Below, in pieces: positions 52,222 through 61,398 of a stretch of 64,000 bases of DNA. The stretch's first letter is position 1, and every line of letters starts with the position of its first letter. The position numbers and the translations under genes were made by a program. The DNA is taken from positions 1-64,000 of the forward strand of contig CAVZSF010000005.1 of assembly GCA_963777895.1 (NCBI GenBank). The letters run 5' to 3'. Below the pieces are notes generated by a model. It saw nothing but the letters and a program-made list of their open reading frames with translations. It searched no databases and was not told the DNA's origin. This DNA is from UBA2241 sp963777895. Its GTDB lineage: Bacteria > Actinomycetota > Thermoleophilia > UBA2241.

Positions 52222-53097
52222 CTAGGGTGTCCGCTCCAGCTCGAAGGTGAGGCAGTGGGGCCCTCCGCCCATCTTGGTAAACTCGCGCAGCGGCGGCGCG
52301 ACGAGCTCGAGACCCTCGGAACTCAACATCTCGTTGACTGTCTCGTTCTCTGCGAACGACAGGATCCTGCCGTCACCGAGACAAAGGACGTTGCAGCCCG
52401 TCTGCATCACAAGCTCCTTGGGCAAGGCGATGAGCCGCCAGCCGCGGTCCTTGAGCAGACGGACGTAGCTTGACGGCACCCCGTCCTCGCCGTACAGGGC
52501 AAGCTTGTCGGCGAGCACGCTGAAGATCATGTCAAGGTGGTTCCACGTGGGGTCGAACTCGACGGGCAGCACGTCGATGGCGTGAGGCTTCAGGATCTCG
52601 GTGGCGTTGGCGATGCCTTCGAGGTTTGACCGGTTGCCGGCTCCGATCACGAGGGTGCTCTCGTCGAGCAACCAGCAGTCGCCGCCCTCGACGGCGCCAC
52701 GACCGACGCGACCGACGATTGTCGCGCCGATCTCCTCGAGGGCCTGGATGGCGAACTCCTCGTCTCCCCAGCGCGGCTCGTAGCGGTACTTGCCGATCAG
52801 GATGCCGACCGGCGTGTTCACACCGAAATCACGCGTGTACACCTGCCAAGCGTGGTCCGGATGAGGCCTCTCCCAGCGCAGTTCGATCCCCACGCCTTCG
52901 AGGGCACGCGCCAGCCCCTCGTGCATCGGCTGCGCCACGCTCAGGTCGACGCCCTCGCCGCCCTGCACCGTCCGGTGCGCGATCTCACTGATCTCAAGCT
53001 CGCGGTAGTAGGCGGGAGGGCACAGGAGGAGCTTTCGTACCAGCCCGTGGTTGTTGTACTGGCGGAAGGTTGCGCCACCAGCGTTGGTGTCATCCAT
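52222..53097 (-). CDS. Amidinotransferase/DDAH-type amidinohydrolase, paralogue 2
   Basis: A 291-residue intact relative of the protein at 46943: LVRKLLLCPPAYYRELEISEIAH, VYTRDFGVNTPVGI, GAVEGGDCWLLDESTLVIG (E-G-G-D), DPTWNHLDMIFSVL (His) and FTKMGGGPHCLTFELERTP (Cys). All residues expected for hydrolysis of a guanidino group are in place; the short length resembles DDAH. It is the last gene of the minus-strand block, seven bases after a YgeW-like carbamoyltransferase, so its ureido product could be the next enzyme's substrate (inference). Arginine, methylarginines or other guanidines are possible. Confidence 0.85.
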   Translation of the reverse strand: MDDTNAGGATFRQYNNHGLVRKLLLCPPAYYRELEISEIAHRTVQGGEGVDLSVAQPMHEGLARALEGVGIELRWERPHPDHAWQVYTRDFGVNTPVGILIGKYRYEPRWGDEEFAIQALEEIGATIVGRVGRGAVEGGDCWLLDESTLVIGAGNRSNLEGIANATEILKPHAIDVLPVEFDPTWNHLDMIFSVLADKLALYGEDGVPSSYVRLLKDRGWRLIALPKELVMQTGCNVLCLGDGRILSFAENETVNEMLSSEGLELVAPPLREFTKMGGGPHCLTFELERTP

Positions 53098-53104
53098 ACG
53101 CGGG

Positions 53105-54151
53105 TCAGCCCCTCATCGTCAGGACCATGATGGCCTTCTGCCCGTGCATGCGGTTCTCGGCTTGGTCGTAGACCGCCGAGTGGGGCCCGTCGATGACGGC
53201 ATCAGTGACCTCGTAGCCGCGGTCACAGGGCAGGCAGTGCATGTAGAGGCTGTCCCTCTTGGTGAGGGCCATCATCTCCTCGTCGGCGATCCAGCCGCTG
53301 TTGGCCTCGAACAGCCGGTCCTGGGCCTCCCAGTCGGCCTCCTTGCCAGGGCCTGCCATGAACTCGATGCTCGGCCAGCATTTGGGATAGACGACGTCGG
53401 CGCCCTCGAAGGCCGCCCGGATATCGTCGGTCTCCGTGAAGGAACCACCGTAGCGCGCCACGTTGTCCTTGGCGTGGGCGACCTGGGCGGGGTCCAGTTC
53501 GAAGCCCTTGGGGCGCGCAAGGACGACGTGGGCGCCGTAGAGCGAGCTCACCGCCATCATGGAGTGTGGCACGCTCACCGGCTTCTTGCGCGACGGTGAG
53601 TATGCCCAGCTGATCACGATCTTGCGCCCCTCGAGCGACCCCAGCTTCTCCTTCATCGTCATCAGGTCGGCGATGCCCTGGCAGGGGTGGTACATGTCGT
53701 CTTCCATGTTGATCACGGGGACATCAGCTGCGTGCGCGAAGGCCCGGATGTACGCGTTGCCTTGGCCGTGCATCCAGTTCACTGGGTCGCCGAAGACGCG
53801 GATACAGATGGCCTCGCCGTAGCGCGAGAGCACCTTGGCGACGTCGTCGACACGTTCGGTCACGAAGGCCTGTTCGTCTCCCTCGATCTTGGGAGTGTAG
53901 ACCGTGTTCGAGTCGAGGTAGATGCCATGCCCGCCGAGCTGGTGGATGCCCGTCTCGAAGCTGTTCCGCGTGCGCAGGCTCTTGTTGTAGAACATCAGGT
54001 AGATCGTCTGGTCTTCGAGCAGGTGATGCCGCTGGCCGCGCGCCCGCTCCAGCTTGAGCTCGAAGGCCGTGTCGAGGACGGTCTCGATCTCCTCCTTGGT
54101 GAAGTCGGCTATCGCGATGAAGTCTCTTCCCTTGAGTGACTTGGTCTGCAT
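53105..54151 (-). CDS. Knotted carbamoyltransferase, YgeW family
   Basis: A 348-residue enzyme: LKGRDFIAIADFTKEEIETVLD, the phosphate loop FYNKSLRTRNSFETGIHQLGGHG, NMEDDMYHPCQGIADLMTMKE, ISWAYSPSRKKPVSVPHSMM and MHCLPCDRGYEV. The W-x-Y-S-P-x-x-x-K-P segment and overall order match E. coli YgeW and the knotted acetylornithine carbamoyltransferases, not OTC. YgeW-type enzymes are linked to anaerobic purine breakdown, splitting a ureido acid to carbamoyl phosphate. The gene lies 84 bases after a second knotted homologue. The exact acceptor is unknown. Confidence 0.86.
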   Translation of the reverse strand: MQTKSLKGRDFIAIADFTKEEIETVLDTAFELKLERARGQRHHLLEDQTIYLMFYNKSLRTRNSFETGIHQLGGHGIYLDSNTVYTPKIEGDEQAFVTERVDDVAKVLSRYGEAICIRVFGDPVNWMHGQGNAYIRAFAHAADVPVINMEDDMYHPCQGIADLMTMKEKLGSLEGRKIVISWAYSPSRKKPVSVPHSMMAVSSLYGAHVVLARPKGFELDPAQVAHAKDNVARYGGSFTETDDIRAAFEGADVVYPKCWPSIEFMAGPGKEADWEAQDRLFEANSGWIADEEMMALTKRDSLYMHCLPCDRGYEVTDAVIDGPHSAVYDQAENRMHGQKAIMVLTMRG

Positions 54152-54235
54152 GCTCTCTGCCTCCTCGCCGCCGCTTGCGGGCGCCGGCTTCTCGGGTCTT
54201 CGCCGCTCTTGTGTCGGATGCCCCCGCCTATGCCA

Positions 54236-55291
54236 TCAGGGCATGATGCACGCCATCACGCCCTTCTGGGCGTGGAGCCGGTTCTCGGCCTCGTCGTAGC
54301 AAGGCGTGCCCCACTGCGGGTCGTCGAGCACCGCGTCCGCCACCTCGTAGCCCCGCTCGCAGGGAAGGCAGTGCATGTAGAAGGCGGTCTTCTTGGCGAG
54401 CCGCATGCGGCGTTCGTCGGCGATCCAGCCCTTGTAGTTGTCGAAGAGCTTCGCCATCTCGTCGTGCTGGGGCTCGCTCGCGACGGGCGGCAGCAGATCG
54501 AGCGCCACGTAGTTCTTGGCGTAGACCACGTCGGCCCCCTCGCAAGCGGCGTCCATGTCGTCGACGACCTCGTAGGAGCCGCCGTTCATCGCGACATTCA
54601 CCTTGATCGCCTCCTCGACGTCGGGATCGATGCGCAACTCGGGCGGATGGGCGAAGACGATGTCAGGCCCGAAGAACGAGGCCGCGTACATGAAGTCGTG
54701 ATGCGGCGCGATCGGCTTCTTGGTGCTCGGCGAGTAAGTCCAGGAGACGCCCAGTTTGCGGCCGCGGAGGTCGCGCCCCAAGTACTCCCAGAGCGTCATG
54801 GCGTCGGCCATCCCTTGGTTGGGGTGGTACTTGTTGTCCTCCATGTTGATGACCGGTACCTTCGAGTACTTGGCGAACTCATCGATGATGCGCAGCGACT
54901 TCTCGTACTGCCAGTCGACGGCGCCGCCCAGGATGCGGATGGCGATCGCGTCACCCATGCGGCTGAGCACGCGGGCGACGTCGGCGATGCGCTCGGACTG
55001 GTAGGGCACGTCCTCACCCTCGAGGGTCGGCAGCCGGGTGGACGAGGGCTCGAGGAAGTGGGCGTGGCCGCCGAGCTGGAAGATGCCGGCCTCGAAGCTG
55101 TTGCGCGTGCGCAGCGAGGGGTTGAAGAACAGCATGAGGAGGGTGCGGCCCGGCAGTACATCTTGGTGTGCGCGGCGCACCACACTGTCGGCCTTGAGCC
55201 GCAGACCGACGTCGAGCATGGTCTCGATCTCGGCCCTGGTGAAGTCACGCAGCGTGATGAAGTCTCTGCCTTTGAGCCCCTCGGTGACCAT
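54236..55291 (-). CDS. Second knotted carbamoyltransferase (YgeW/AOTC-like)
   Basis: A 351-residue homologue of the gene at 53105, clearly diverged. FFNPSLRTRNSFEAGIFQLGGHAHFLEP is close to acetylornithine carbamoyltransferases; NMEDNKYHPNQGMADAMTLWE has Asn in place of the usual Cys of HPCQ; VSWTYSPSTKKPIAPHHDFMY and MHCLPCERGYEVADAVLDD follow. Different residues around the amino-acid pocket from its neighbour suggest a different acceptor. The ATG at 55291 (MVTEGLKGRDFIT) follows AAAGGAG. HPNQ alters a residue near the carbamoyl group, worth testing. Confidence 0.85.
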   Translation of the reverse strand: MVTEGLKGRDFITLRDFTRAEIETMLDVGLRLKADSVVRRAHQDVLPGRTLLMLFFNPSLRTRNSFEAGIFQLGGHAHFLEPSSTRLPTLEGEDVPYQSERIADVARVLSRMGDAIAIRILGGAVDWQYEKSLRIIDEFAKYSKVPVINMEDNKYHPNQGMADAMTLWEYLGRDLRGRKLGVSWTYSPSTKKPIAPHHDFMYAASFFGPDIVFAHPPELRIDPDVEEAIKVNVAMNGGSYEVVDDMDAACEGADVVYAKNYVALDLLPPVASEPQHDEMAKLFDNYKGWIADERRMRLAKKTAFYMHCLPCERGYEVADAVLDDPQWGTPCYDEAENRLHAQKGVMACIMP

Positions 55292-55325
55292 CTGTTTGCT
55301 CCTTTCGCCGCCTGACGTCAGGCGG

Positions 55326-55760
55326 TCATCTCGCCGGCACCGCCAGCAGTGTGATGCCAACGACTATCGTCGTCACGCCGGCCAAGTGCACCCACGAGAA
55401 TGCATCGCCCAGCGCCACCCATCCTACAAGCGCCGTGAGGGCGATCGCGCCTCCGTAGACGACGGGGAAGACGAATGAGAGTTCGCCGCCCCGCCCGTAC
55501 ATCGTGACCAGGAGGATCGAGAACACCCCGACGGTCAGCCCGGCGAGGACGGAGTAGAGCAGACCAAGCGGGCGCGTGGCGATCAGATCGCCACGCGCCA
55601 TCCGCTGGACCTGCCACACGATCAGCGGCAAGAGCCCCCCGATCCCGTTGAGGACGGCAGAGCTGAGCGTCGCGGGAATCTTGCCTCCCGCCAGCGACGT
55701 GAAGATGCCGAAGAACGCGTAGACCAGAATGGCGAGCGCAAGCAGTAGCGCGATGTTCAT
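55326..55760 (-). CDS. Small EamA/SMR-like membrane protein
   Basis: A 144-residue protein with about four or five membrane helices (MNIALLLALAILVYAFFGIFTSLAGG, LLYSVLAGLTVGVFSILLVTMYGRG, FVFPVVYGGAIALTALVGWVALGDAFSWVHLAGVTTIVVGITLL). It is half of a DMT transporter, the size of a single EamA repeat, expected to act as a dimer. The ATG at 55760 is chosen because it begins the first helix; the ribosome site is weak. It sits between an SDR and the carbamoyltransferases and may export an end product. Confidence 0.75.
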   Translation of the reverse strand: MNIALLLALAILVYAFFGIFTSLAGGKIPATLSSAVLNGIGGLLPLIVWQVQRMARGDLIATRPLGLLYSVLAGLTVGVFSILLVTMYGRGGELSFVFPVVYGGAIALTALVGWVALGDAFSWVHLAGVTTIVVGITLLAVPAR

Positions 55761-55788
55761 GGTGTGGCCGATCCCCGCCCGTACCGGC

Positions 55789-56547
55789 TCACGTGAAGAC
55801 GGCGCCACCGTTTGGGCTGATGAACTGCCCCATGAAGAAGTCGCCTTCGTCGGACGCGAGCATCACGAGTGGCTCCGCGATCTCCTCGACCGTCCCGAGT
55901 CGCCCGGCCAGGATGTCCTTCTCCTTCTCGATCCACTCGGGCGACATGTCTGCAAGGATGAGGTCGGTGGCGATGGGGCCGGGCGCGATGCTGTTGACGC
56001 AGATCCCGGGGCCCACCTCCCACTGCAAGGCGCGCGTGAACCCATTGATGCCGCCTTTCGCCGCACAGTAGTGCGCCTGGGTGGGGCGGCCCTTGATCGA
56101 GAGCTCCGAGCTCACGTTGATGATCTTGCCGACAGGATCGGTCTTCATGTGCGGCAGGGCGAACTTCGTCGCAAGGAACACACCCCTGAGGTCCGTGCCG
56201 ATCAGCCGATCCCACTCCTCCACGGGCATGTCCCGCACCGTGTACTCGCCACCGATCGCGCCCGCGTTGTTCACGAGGATGTTGATGTGGCCGAAGCGCT
56301 GCACGGTCTCGTCGACGGCGCGCTTCGCGTCGGCCTCGTCGGAGGCGTCCGCCTTGATGGCGCGGGCCTCGCCGCCGCCGCGCTCGATCGTCTCGACCAC
56401 CTCGCGGGCGGCGTCCTCGCGGCTGTGGAAGGTGAACGCTACCTTGGCCCCTTCGCGCGCGAACGCTTTCGCGACGGCCGCGCCGATGCCGCGGCTTCCG
56501 CCGGTGATGAGCGCGACCCTTCCCGCCAGTCTGCCGTTGTCTGCCAT
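55789..56547 (-). CDS. Short-chain dehydrogenase/reductase
   Basis: A 252-residue classical SDR: VALITGGSRGIGAAVAKAF, ILVNNAGAIGG, IINVSSELSIKGRPTQAHYCAAKGG (Ser, Tyr, Lys catalytic set) and NSIAPGPIATDLI. The residues after the second strand (FTFHSRED) suggest NADP use. GGAGCT lies upstream of the ATG. It follows the permease gene by 114 bases and precedes the small EamA gene by 28. One of three SDRs in the minus-strand block; the substrate is unknown. Confidence 0.88.
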   Translation of the reverse strand: MADNGRLAGRVALITGGSRGIGAAVAKAFAREGAKVAFTFHSREDAAREVVETIERGGGEARAIKADASDEADAKRAVDETVQRFGHINILVNNAGAIGGEYTVRDMPVEEWDRLIGTDLRGVFLATKFALPHMKTDPVGKIINVSSELSIKGRPTQAHYCAAKGGINGFTRALQWEVGPGICVNSIAPGPIATDLILADMSPEWIEKEKDILAGRLGTVEEIAEPLVMLASDEGDFFMGQFISPNGGAVFT

Positions 56548-56661
56548 GAGAGCTCCTTTGGGATGGTTCAGCGCGCCGACTCCCCCGTGCGGGGGAGCCG
56601 GCGCGTATGAGTCGCATCAAGAACCAAGTGGGTCCCCTGGTGTCGGGGACTGCACCGTTCG

Positions 56662-58176
56662 TCAGTCAGCAGGTTCCTTTGCGAAGGCCGCGCCCTCGGC
56701 GATCTCCTTCTTGGGCGGTGCACCCACGTGGCCGCCATGCCTCGGGACCAGGAAGAACACCAACGCGCCCACGACCGCCAGGCCCACCGAGATGGTGATA
56801 ACGCCGTAGTTCTGGTACCACGGCAACGTCGCATCGCGCGGCCACATCAGATTGATGATCTCGAAGACGATCCAGACGGAAGCGATGGCGGTGATCGGGT
56901 AGCTCCACCGGCCGAGGTTGAACGGACCGTGGGAGTGTCTCTTCTTCATGTGGAGCACGAGCTGCGAGATCACAACGAACCCGTAGGAGATGAAGAAGCC
57001 GGCCGCCGATATCTGCAGCAGCGTGGTAAAGACCTTCTCGGCACCCAGGTTGATCAAGAGGATGACCATGGAGACGGCCGCCGTGAAGGTCAGCGCCGCC
57101 CACGGGAGCCTGCGCCCGCTCGTCAGCCTGGTGAAGAACTCCGAGCCGGGGATCATCTTGTCGCGCCCGAACGAGTACAGAGTGCGCGACCCTGCCATGT
57201 GGAGAGCCACCATGCTGCCCATGAAGCCGAGCGCGATCAGGATCAGCAGCGGCTTCTCGAGGCCGCTCCCTAGATGAGTCGTGATCGTCTGGATGACCGG
57301 GTCGGCGATGTTGCCCGTCATGGCCGCCTCGATGTCCGGGATCGCCAGGATGAAGGCCACCGTGACGAACAGGGTGATGACGCCGATGCCCACGCAGACG
57401 GCGATCATGGCGCGCGGCACGTTCTTGGCCGGCTCGTGCACCTCTTCTGCGATCGACCCGGCTGCCTCGAAGCCCAGGAAGGTCCAGCCCAGGAACGCGA
57501 CCGCGCCGAAGAAGCCGATCCAGAGCCAGTTGATGCCGCTGTTGCCGGAGGCATTGAAGGAGTGGAACAACGTGCTGAAGCCATGCTCGCGGTAGCCAAA
57601 GAAGAACACGATGGACAGGACGATGGTCGCCGTCAGCTCGGCGAACAGGAGGATGCTCACGAAGATCTTGAGGATCACCTGAGCGATGCTGTTGATCGCT
57701 AGACCGGCGAGCACGATGAGCATGGCTATGCCGATGAACCAGCCCTTGGTGGCCGTGTCGAACCCGAGACCAGGCAGCAGGAAGCTGGCGGACGCATACG
57801 CGCAACTGGTCATGGTGAAGACCATCGTCCACCAGTACGCCCACGCCGAGAACCAACCCGAGGTCGCTCCCGTCTGCTCGAGCGTCCACTGGTAGATCGC
57901 ACCTTCCAGCGGATACCGGCTCGATACCTCACCGAGCACAAGGACCACGAGGATCTGCAGGATGAGGACGCCGAGCATTCCCCAGAAAAACGTGGGTCCG
58001 GCTGCTCCCAGTGCGAGGGCGAACGAACCGTAGAATGCGACGATCAGCGAAGTGTCGGCGAAGCTGATCGCGAAGGCGTGGAAGAAGCCGAACTCGCGAC
58101 GCAGCTCCTGATCGTAGCCCAGATTTTGGGCTGCCTTCTCACCGGTCCCGCTGATCGGGATTGCGTTGTCACTCAC
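56662..58176 (-). CDS. APC-family amino-acid/amine permease
   Basis: A 504-residue permease of about twelve helices: NLGYDQELRREFGFFHAFAISFADTSLIVAFYGSFAL, AFLGWTFLGFEAAGSIAEEVHEPAKNVPRAMIAV and ADPVIQTITTHLGSGLEKPLLILIALGFMGSMVA. It shares all these blocks with the permease at 44313, so the island holds two related importers. The GTG at 58176 is preferred: it follows GAAGGGGG, while the ATG nine codons upstream has no site. Likely uptake of an amino acid, GABA-like or amine substrate. Confidence 0.88.
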   Translation of the reverse strand: MSDNAIPISGTGEKAAQNLGYDQELRREFGFFHAFAISFADTSLIVAFYGSFALALGAAGPTFFWGMLGVLILQILVVLVLGEVSSRYPLEGAIYQWTLEQTGATSGWFSAWAYWWTMVFTMTSCAYASASFLLPGLGFDTATKGWFIGIAMLIVLAGLAINSIAQVILKIFVSILLFAELTATIVLSIVFFFGYREHGFSTLFHSFNASGNSGINWLWIGFFGAVAFLGWTFLGFEAAGSIAEEVHEPAKNVPRAMIAVCVGIGVITLFVTVAFILAIPDIEAAMTGNIADPVIQTITTHLGSGLEKPLLILIALGFMGSMVALHMAGSRTLYSFGRDKMIPGSEFFTRLTSGRRLPWAALTFTAAVSMVILLINLGAEKVFTTLLQISAAGFFISYGFVVISQLVLHMKKRHSHGPFNLGRWSYPITAIASVWIVFEIINLMWPRDATLPWYQNYGVITISVGLAVVGALVFFLVPRHGGHVGAPPKKEIAEGAAFAKEPAD

Positions 58177-58281
58177 TGTTACCCCCTTCGAAGATGGATT
58201 CAAGGCAACGTGCTCCAGAGCGATGCACCATCACGTCCGGCTGGACCCGCCGTCCCCTCGGCGGTAGTTGGCCTGCGTCCC

Positions 58282-59154
58282 TCATGGCTGTCGTTGGTCA
58301 CTGAGCGACGCATCGTCGACCGCCAGGAGCTTCTTCGCGATCTCGTCCGAGCGGGCGAAGGTGACGTCGCCGCACTCGTCGGCGAACTCGATCAGCTTCT
58401 CGATGGCCTTGATGCGTCCCGGCCGCCCGCTGGCGAAGGGGTGGCAGGTGAGCATGAGCAGGGAGCCGGTCTCGCGCTGCCCCTCGAGCTCCTCGATCCA
58501 GAGCTGGGCGACGACGCTGGGACGGTTGATCGTCGCCCCCATGTCCGGGTCGGGCACGTACACGTACTGCTCCCAGTCGTCGAGATACCACTGCGGGCAC
58601 ATCTCGGCGATGCGCCCGCTCGGGGTGTCGAGCAGATAGGGCCTGTCGTCGTCCATCAGCGACGAGTCGTAGCGCAGGTCGTACTCGCCGAGGATCTCCA
58701 GCGTGTGCCTCGAGGTCTGCCACATCGGCGCTCGATAGCCGAACGGCTTCACGCCGTACTTGTCGAGCGCCGCCAGACCCTTCTCTATCTCGGCCCGCTG
58801 CTCGTCCGGCGTGTTGTAGCAGGGAGGCTTGTGCGTGTAGCCGTGCAGGGCTATCTCGTGCCCGGACTCGAGGATCGCCTCCATGCAGCTCGGGTAGTGC
58901 TCGGCGGTCCAGCCGGGGACGAAGAAGGTCGCCGGCTTGCCGTGACGGGCCAGCATCTTGATGATGCGCGGGACGCCGATGGTCGGGCCGTAGACCTGAT
59001 GCGACATCGTCGAGAGGTGCTGCGTGTACTTCTCGCCGGCCGCGAGCATCGGCGTCTCGGCGTCGACGTCGAAGCTGAGGACGGCGACCGCGGCGGCGTC
59101 GCCCTTCCAGCTCTCGAGCGGGGCGTAGCGCCACTTCGCGTTCACATCGAGCAT
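58282..59154 (-). CDS. Polysaccharide-deacetylase-fold hydrolase (PuuE/NodB type)
   Basis: A 290-residue NodB-homology protein: AVAVLSFDVDAETPML (the catalytic DxD-type aspartates), HEIALHGYTHKPP (H-x4-H zinc pair) and FGYRAPMWQTSRHTLEILGEY (RAP motif). The active-site set is complete and no signal peptide is present, so the enzyme is cytoplasmic and not a cell-wall deacetylase. Cytoplasmic relatives include PuuE-type allantoinase and other cyclic amide or N-acyl hydrolases, which would suit a ureido-compound pathway (inference). The ATG overlaps the end of the preceding SDR gene. Confidence 0.85.
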   Translation of the reverse strand: MLDVNAKWRYAPLESWKGDAAAVAVLSFDVDAETPMLAAGEKYTQHLSTMSHQVYGPTIGVPRIIKMLARHGKPATFFVPGWTAEHYPSCMEAILESGHEIALHGYTHKPPCYNTPDEQRAEIEKGLAALDKYGVKPFGYRAPMWQTSRHTLEILGEYDLRYDSSLMDDDRPYLLDTPSGRIAEMCPQWYLDDWEQYVYVPDPDMGATINRPSVVAQLWIEELEGQRETGSLLMLTCHPFASGRPGRIKAIEKLIEFADECGDVTFARSDEIAKKLLAVDDASLSDQRQP

Positions 59155-59906
59155 CTGATCTCACCTCCGTTCGGATGGATCGTCTGCCCGACATAGGCGG
59201 CGGCTGCGTCCGTCGAGAGGAAGACGACCGTCCGCGGCGATGTCGTCCGGCGTGCCGATGCGCCCGACCGGAATGCCCTTGGCGTAGATCGCGTGCATCT
59301 CCTGGAGCGACACGCCGGCGTCGTCCGCGTCGACCTGCAACTGCGGCGTGTCGATGATGCCCGGGGCGACGACCGTCACGAAGATGTTCTCGGGTGCGAG
59401 CTCGCGTCCCAGCGCCCGCCCCAGGGAGATCAAGCGCCGACTTCGTCGATGCGTAGCCCGTGGCGTTCTCCCAGCCGATGGGTCCCCACAGCGAACTGAT
59501 CAGCACGATCTTCCCTCGGCCGAGCCGCCGCATCCCGGGGAGCACCGCGGTGATCAAGTCCATGTGTCCGGTGAGGTTCACATGGATCTGCTCCCACCAC
59601 TGTTCGGGGGCCTGCTCGAGGAAGGGCATCATCGTCATGCGCGCGGCGTTGCACACGAGCACCTCGACAGGGCCCAGCATCTGCCTCGACATCGGCCACC
59701 ATGTCGCGGTTCGCCTGCGGGTCTGCGATGTCGGCAGGCGCGGGATGGCCACCCATCTCCGCCACGACGGCCCCGAGCCGCTCGTCGTCGACGCGCGCGT
59801 TCACCGCGACGCGAGCTCCCTCGGCGGCCATGCGAACGACTATCCCTTTGCCGATCCCCTGCGCGGCGCCCGTCACCAGGCATACCTTGTCGTCAAGCAT
59901 GCCCAT
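59142..59906 (-). CDS. Short-chain dehydrogenase/reductase, frameshifted
   Basis: MGMLDDKVCLVTGAAQGIGKGIVVRMAAEGARVAV is the nucleotide-binding start. The frame changes near 59690 (then GPVEVLVCNAARMTMMPFLEQ, VNLTGHMDLITAV, IVLISSLWGPIGWENATGYASTKSA with the catalytic Ser, Tyr, Lys), again near 59435 (LISLGRALGRELAPENIFVTVVAPGIIDTPQL) and near 59235 (to YVGQTIHPNGG). Joined length is about 254 residues, normal. CNAA replaces the usual NNAG. The ATG at 59906 abuts the stop of the preceding SDR. The end, overlapping the deacetylase start, is approximate. Confidence 0.75.
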
Positions 59907-60597
59907 TCAGACCACCGCCCCTGCCGACGCGTTGAAGACCTGGCCTGCGAAGAAGTCCCCGTCCCGGATGAGGAAGGAGACGGTCTCGGCGATGTCGTCG
60001 GGCGTGATCCTGTGGCCCCGCGGATCGAGGCTTTTGACCCAGCGGCCGCCCGGACTGTCCTCGAGCTCGTCGAGGGGGCCGATCGCGATGCAGTTCACGC
60101 GCACGCCCTTAGGGGCGACTTCGAGCGCGAAGCTCTTGGTGAAGGCGAGGATCGTCCCGGTCGCGGCTGCCTGAGTAGGCCTCACCGGGCACGCCGGCCA
60201 AAGCGAGCCACGACGAGGTCGTGACGACCACCCCGTGCCGTGCCTCGACCATGCGTGGCACGACGGCCGCGCACGCGTTGACGGTCCCGCCGAGGTGCGT
60301 GTGAAGGAGATCGTTCCAGTCGTCGCCCCCCATCTGGCCAAAGGGCGCGGCGGCGTGATAGCCGTGGGCAGTCACGAGCACGTCGACACCACCGAGCTCG
60401 TGCACCGCCTCTTCGGCGGCTGCGACGACCTGGTCTCGGTCTCTCACGTCCGCGGCCAACGGCACATCGCCCGCCCCCTTCGCGTCGAGGCCAGCGACCA
60501 GGAAGCCCTCCTGCTGGAGCCTTCGGACGACGGCAGAGCCGACGATTCCCTCGGCGCCGGTGACCAGGGCCCGCTTGCCTGGCTCAGCACTCGGCAT
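59907..60597 (-). CDS. Short-chain dehydrogenase/reductase, frameshifted
   Basis: MPSAEPGKRALVTGAEGIVGSAVVRRLQQEGFLVAGLDAKG starts an NAD-type SDR (Asp at the end of strand 2). VDVLVTAHGYHAAAPFGQMGGDDWNDLLHTH and VVVTTSSWLALAGVPGEAYS follow. An extra base near 60175 shifts the frame, which resumes TGTILAFTKSFALEVAPKGVRVNCIAIGPLD to DGDFFAGQVFNASAGAVV. About 230 residues; the catalytic Lys of Y-x3-K falls at the break. AAAGGAGG precedes the ATG. It immediately precedes another SDR in the same operon; they may act as a pair. Confidence 0.77.
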
Positions 60598-60711
60598 GAA
60601 GCCACCTCCTTTGCGGTGGCCACGGCTCTCTTCGCTGCGCTGGCCGTCCCCCACCGCTTCGACTCGTTGACGGAGCCTTCCCCGGCGGATCCTCGTCGGT
60701 CCCTCAGACCG

Positions 60712-61320
60712 CTACTCGAGCACCTCCAGGGCCATCGGGGAGGGAGACTTGTCGTTGATGACGATGATGTCCTGAGGGCAAGCCGACAGCACGATGAAGA
60801 GATCCATCTCGGCCCGCACGGTCACGGAGTCGCCGGGCTTGGTCGGCGCAGCCAGCCACTTGATCGAGCCGTCCTGCTGGACGGGGATGTTCATGAAGAG
60901 GTTGATCGACTGCGGCACGACCACGGACGGGAAGCCGAAGCCGGCCATGACCTTCTGCAGGTTCTCCTGGCACGAGGCGTGCCAGCCCTCGACGCCCAGT
61001 TGCTCGAAACGGGCGGGGTCGCACGGTGCGATGAGCATGTCGTGGATACCCGGGCTCGTGTCTTCGACCAGGGTCAGGATAGGGCGACGGAGATTGCTCT
61101 GGAACTGCTGGCCAACGAGAGGAAAGAGCCTGTCGACGACAGCCCGGGTGTGGTGCGCGCTGTGGTACTCGTTCACGTCCTCGGCGCTAAAGGCGAAGAG
61201 GTCGCCCACCTGCGACCCTTCGATGTCGACGATGCGGACGTGGTCCCCCTTCGCGACACGAACGCCGCGTCCCTCGCGCGCCGGCACCTCGATGCGCTCA
61301 CGCACCCTCAATTCGGACAT
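60712..61320 (-). CDS. DUF1989 / urea-carboxylase-associated family protein
   Basis: A 202-residue protein of the family first called urea-amidolyase-associated and now linked to carboxyguanidine deiminase (CgdA/CgdB). Signatures include EIEGSQ-like RIVDIEGSQVGDLFAF, NEYHSAHHTRAV, IHDMLIAPCDPARFEQLGVEGWHASCQENL and PQSINLFMNIPVQQDGSI, with conserved Cys and His that may bind metal. Known CgdAB are two subunits beside a urea/guanidine carboxylase; here only one copy is present and no carboxylase is seen. AAGGAG precedes the ATG. It is the first gene of the minus-strand block and has a TGTAT-T-ATACA site 79 bases upstream. Confidence 0.82.
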   Translation of the reverse strand: MSELRVRERIEVPAREGRGVRVAKGDHVRIVDIEGSQVGDLFAFSAEDVNEYHSAHHTRAVVDRLFPLVGQQFQSNLRRPILTLVEDTSPGIHDMLIAPCDPARFEQLGVEGWHASCQENLQKVMAGFGFPSVVVPQSINLFMNIPVQQDGSIKWLAAPTKPGDSVTVRAEMDLFIVLSACPQDIIVINDKSPSPMALEVLE

Positions 61321-61398
61321 GCTGCACTCCTTCGCACGCGCTTCGCCAGGTGGACGCCGGCCGACGCCCGCCACAATCTTACGCCGCCATCGATATCA

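Noticed and set aside
60712..61320. Complete carboxyguanidine deiminase CgdAB plus guanidine carboxylase system
   Set aside because: Only one DUF1989 gene is present and no biotin-dependent carboxylase is in the window.
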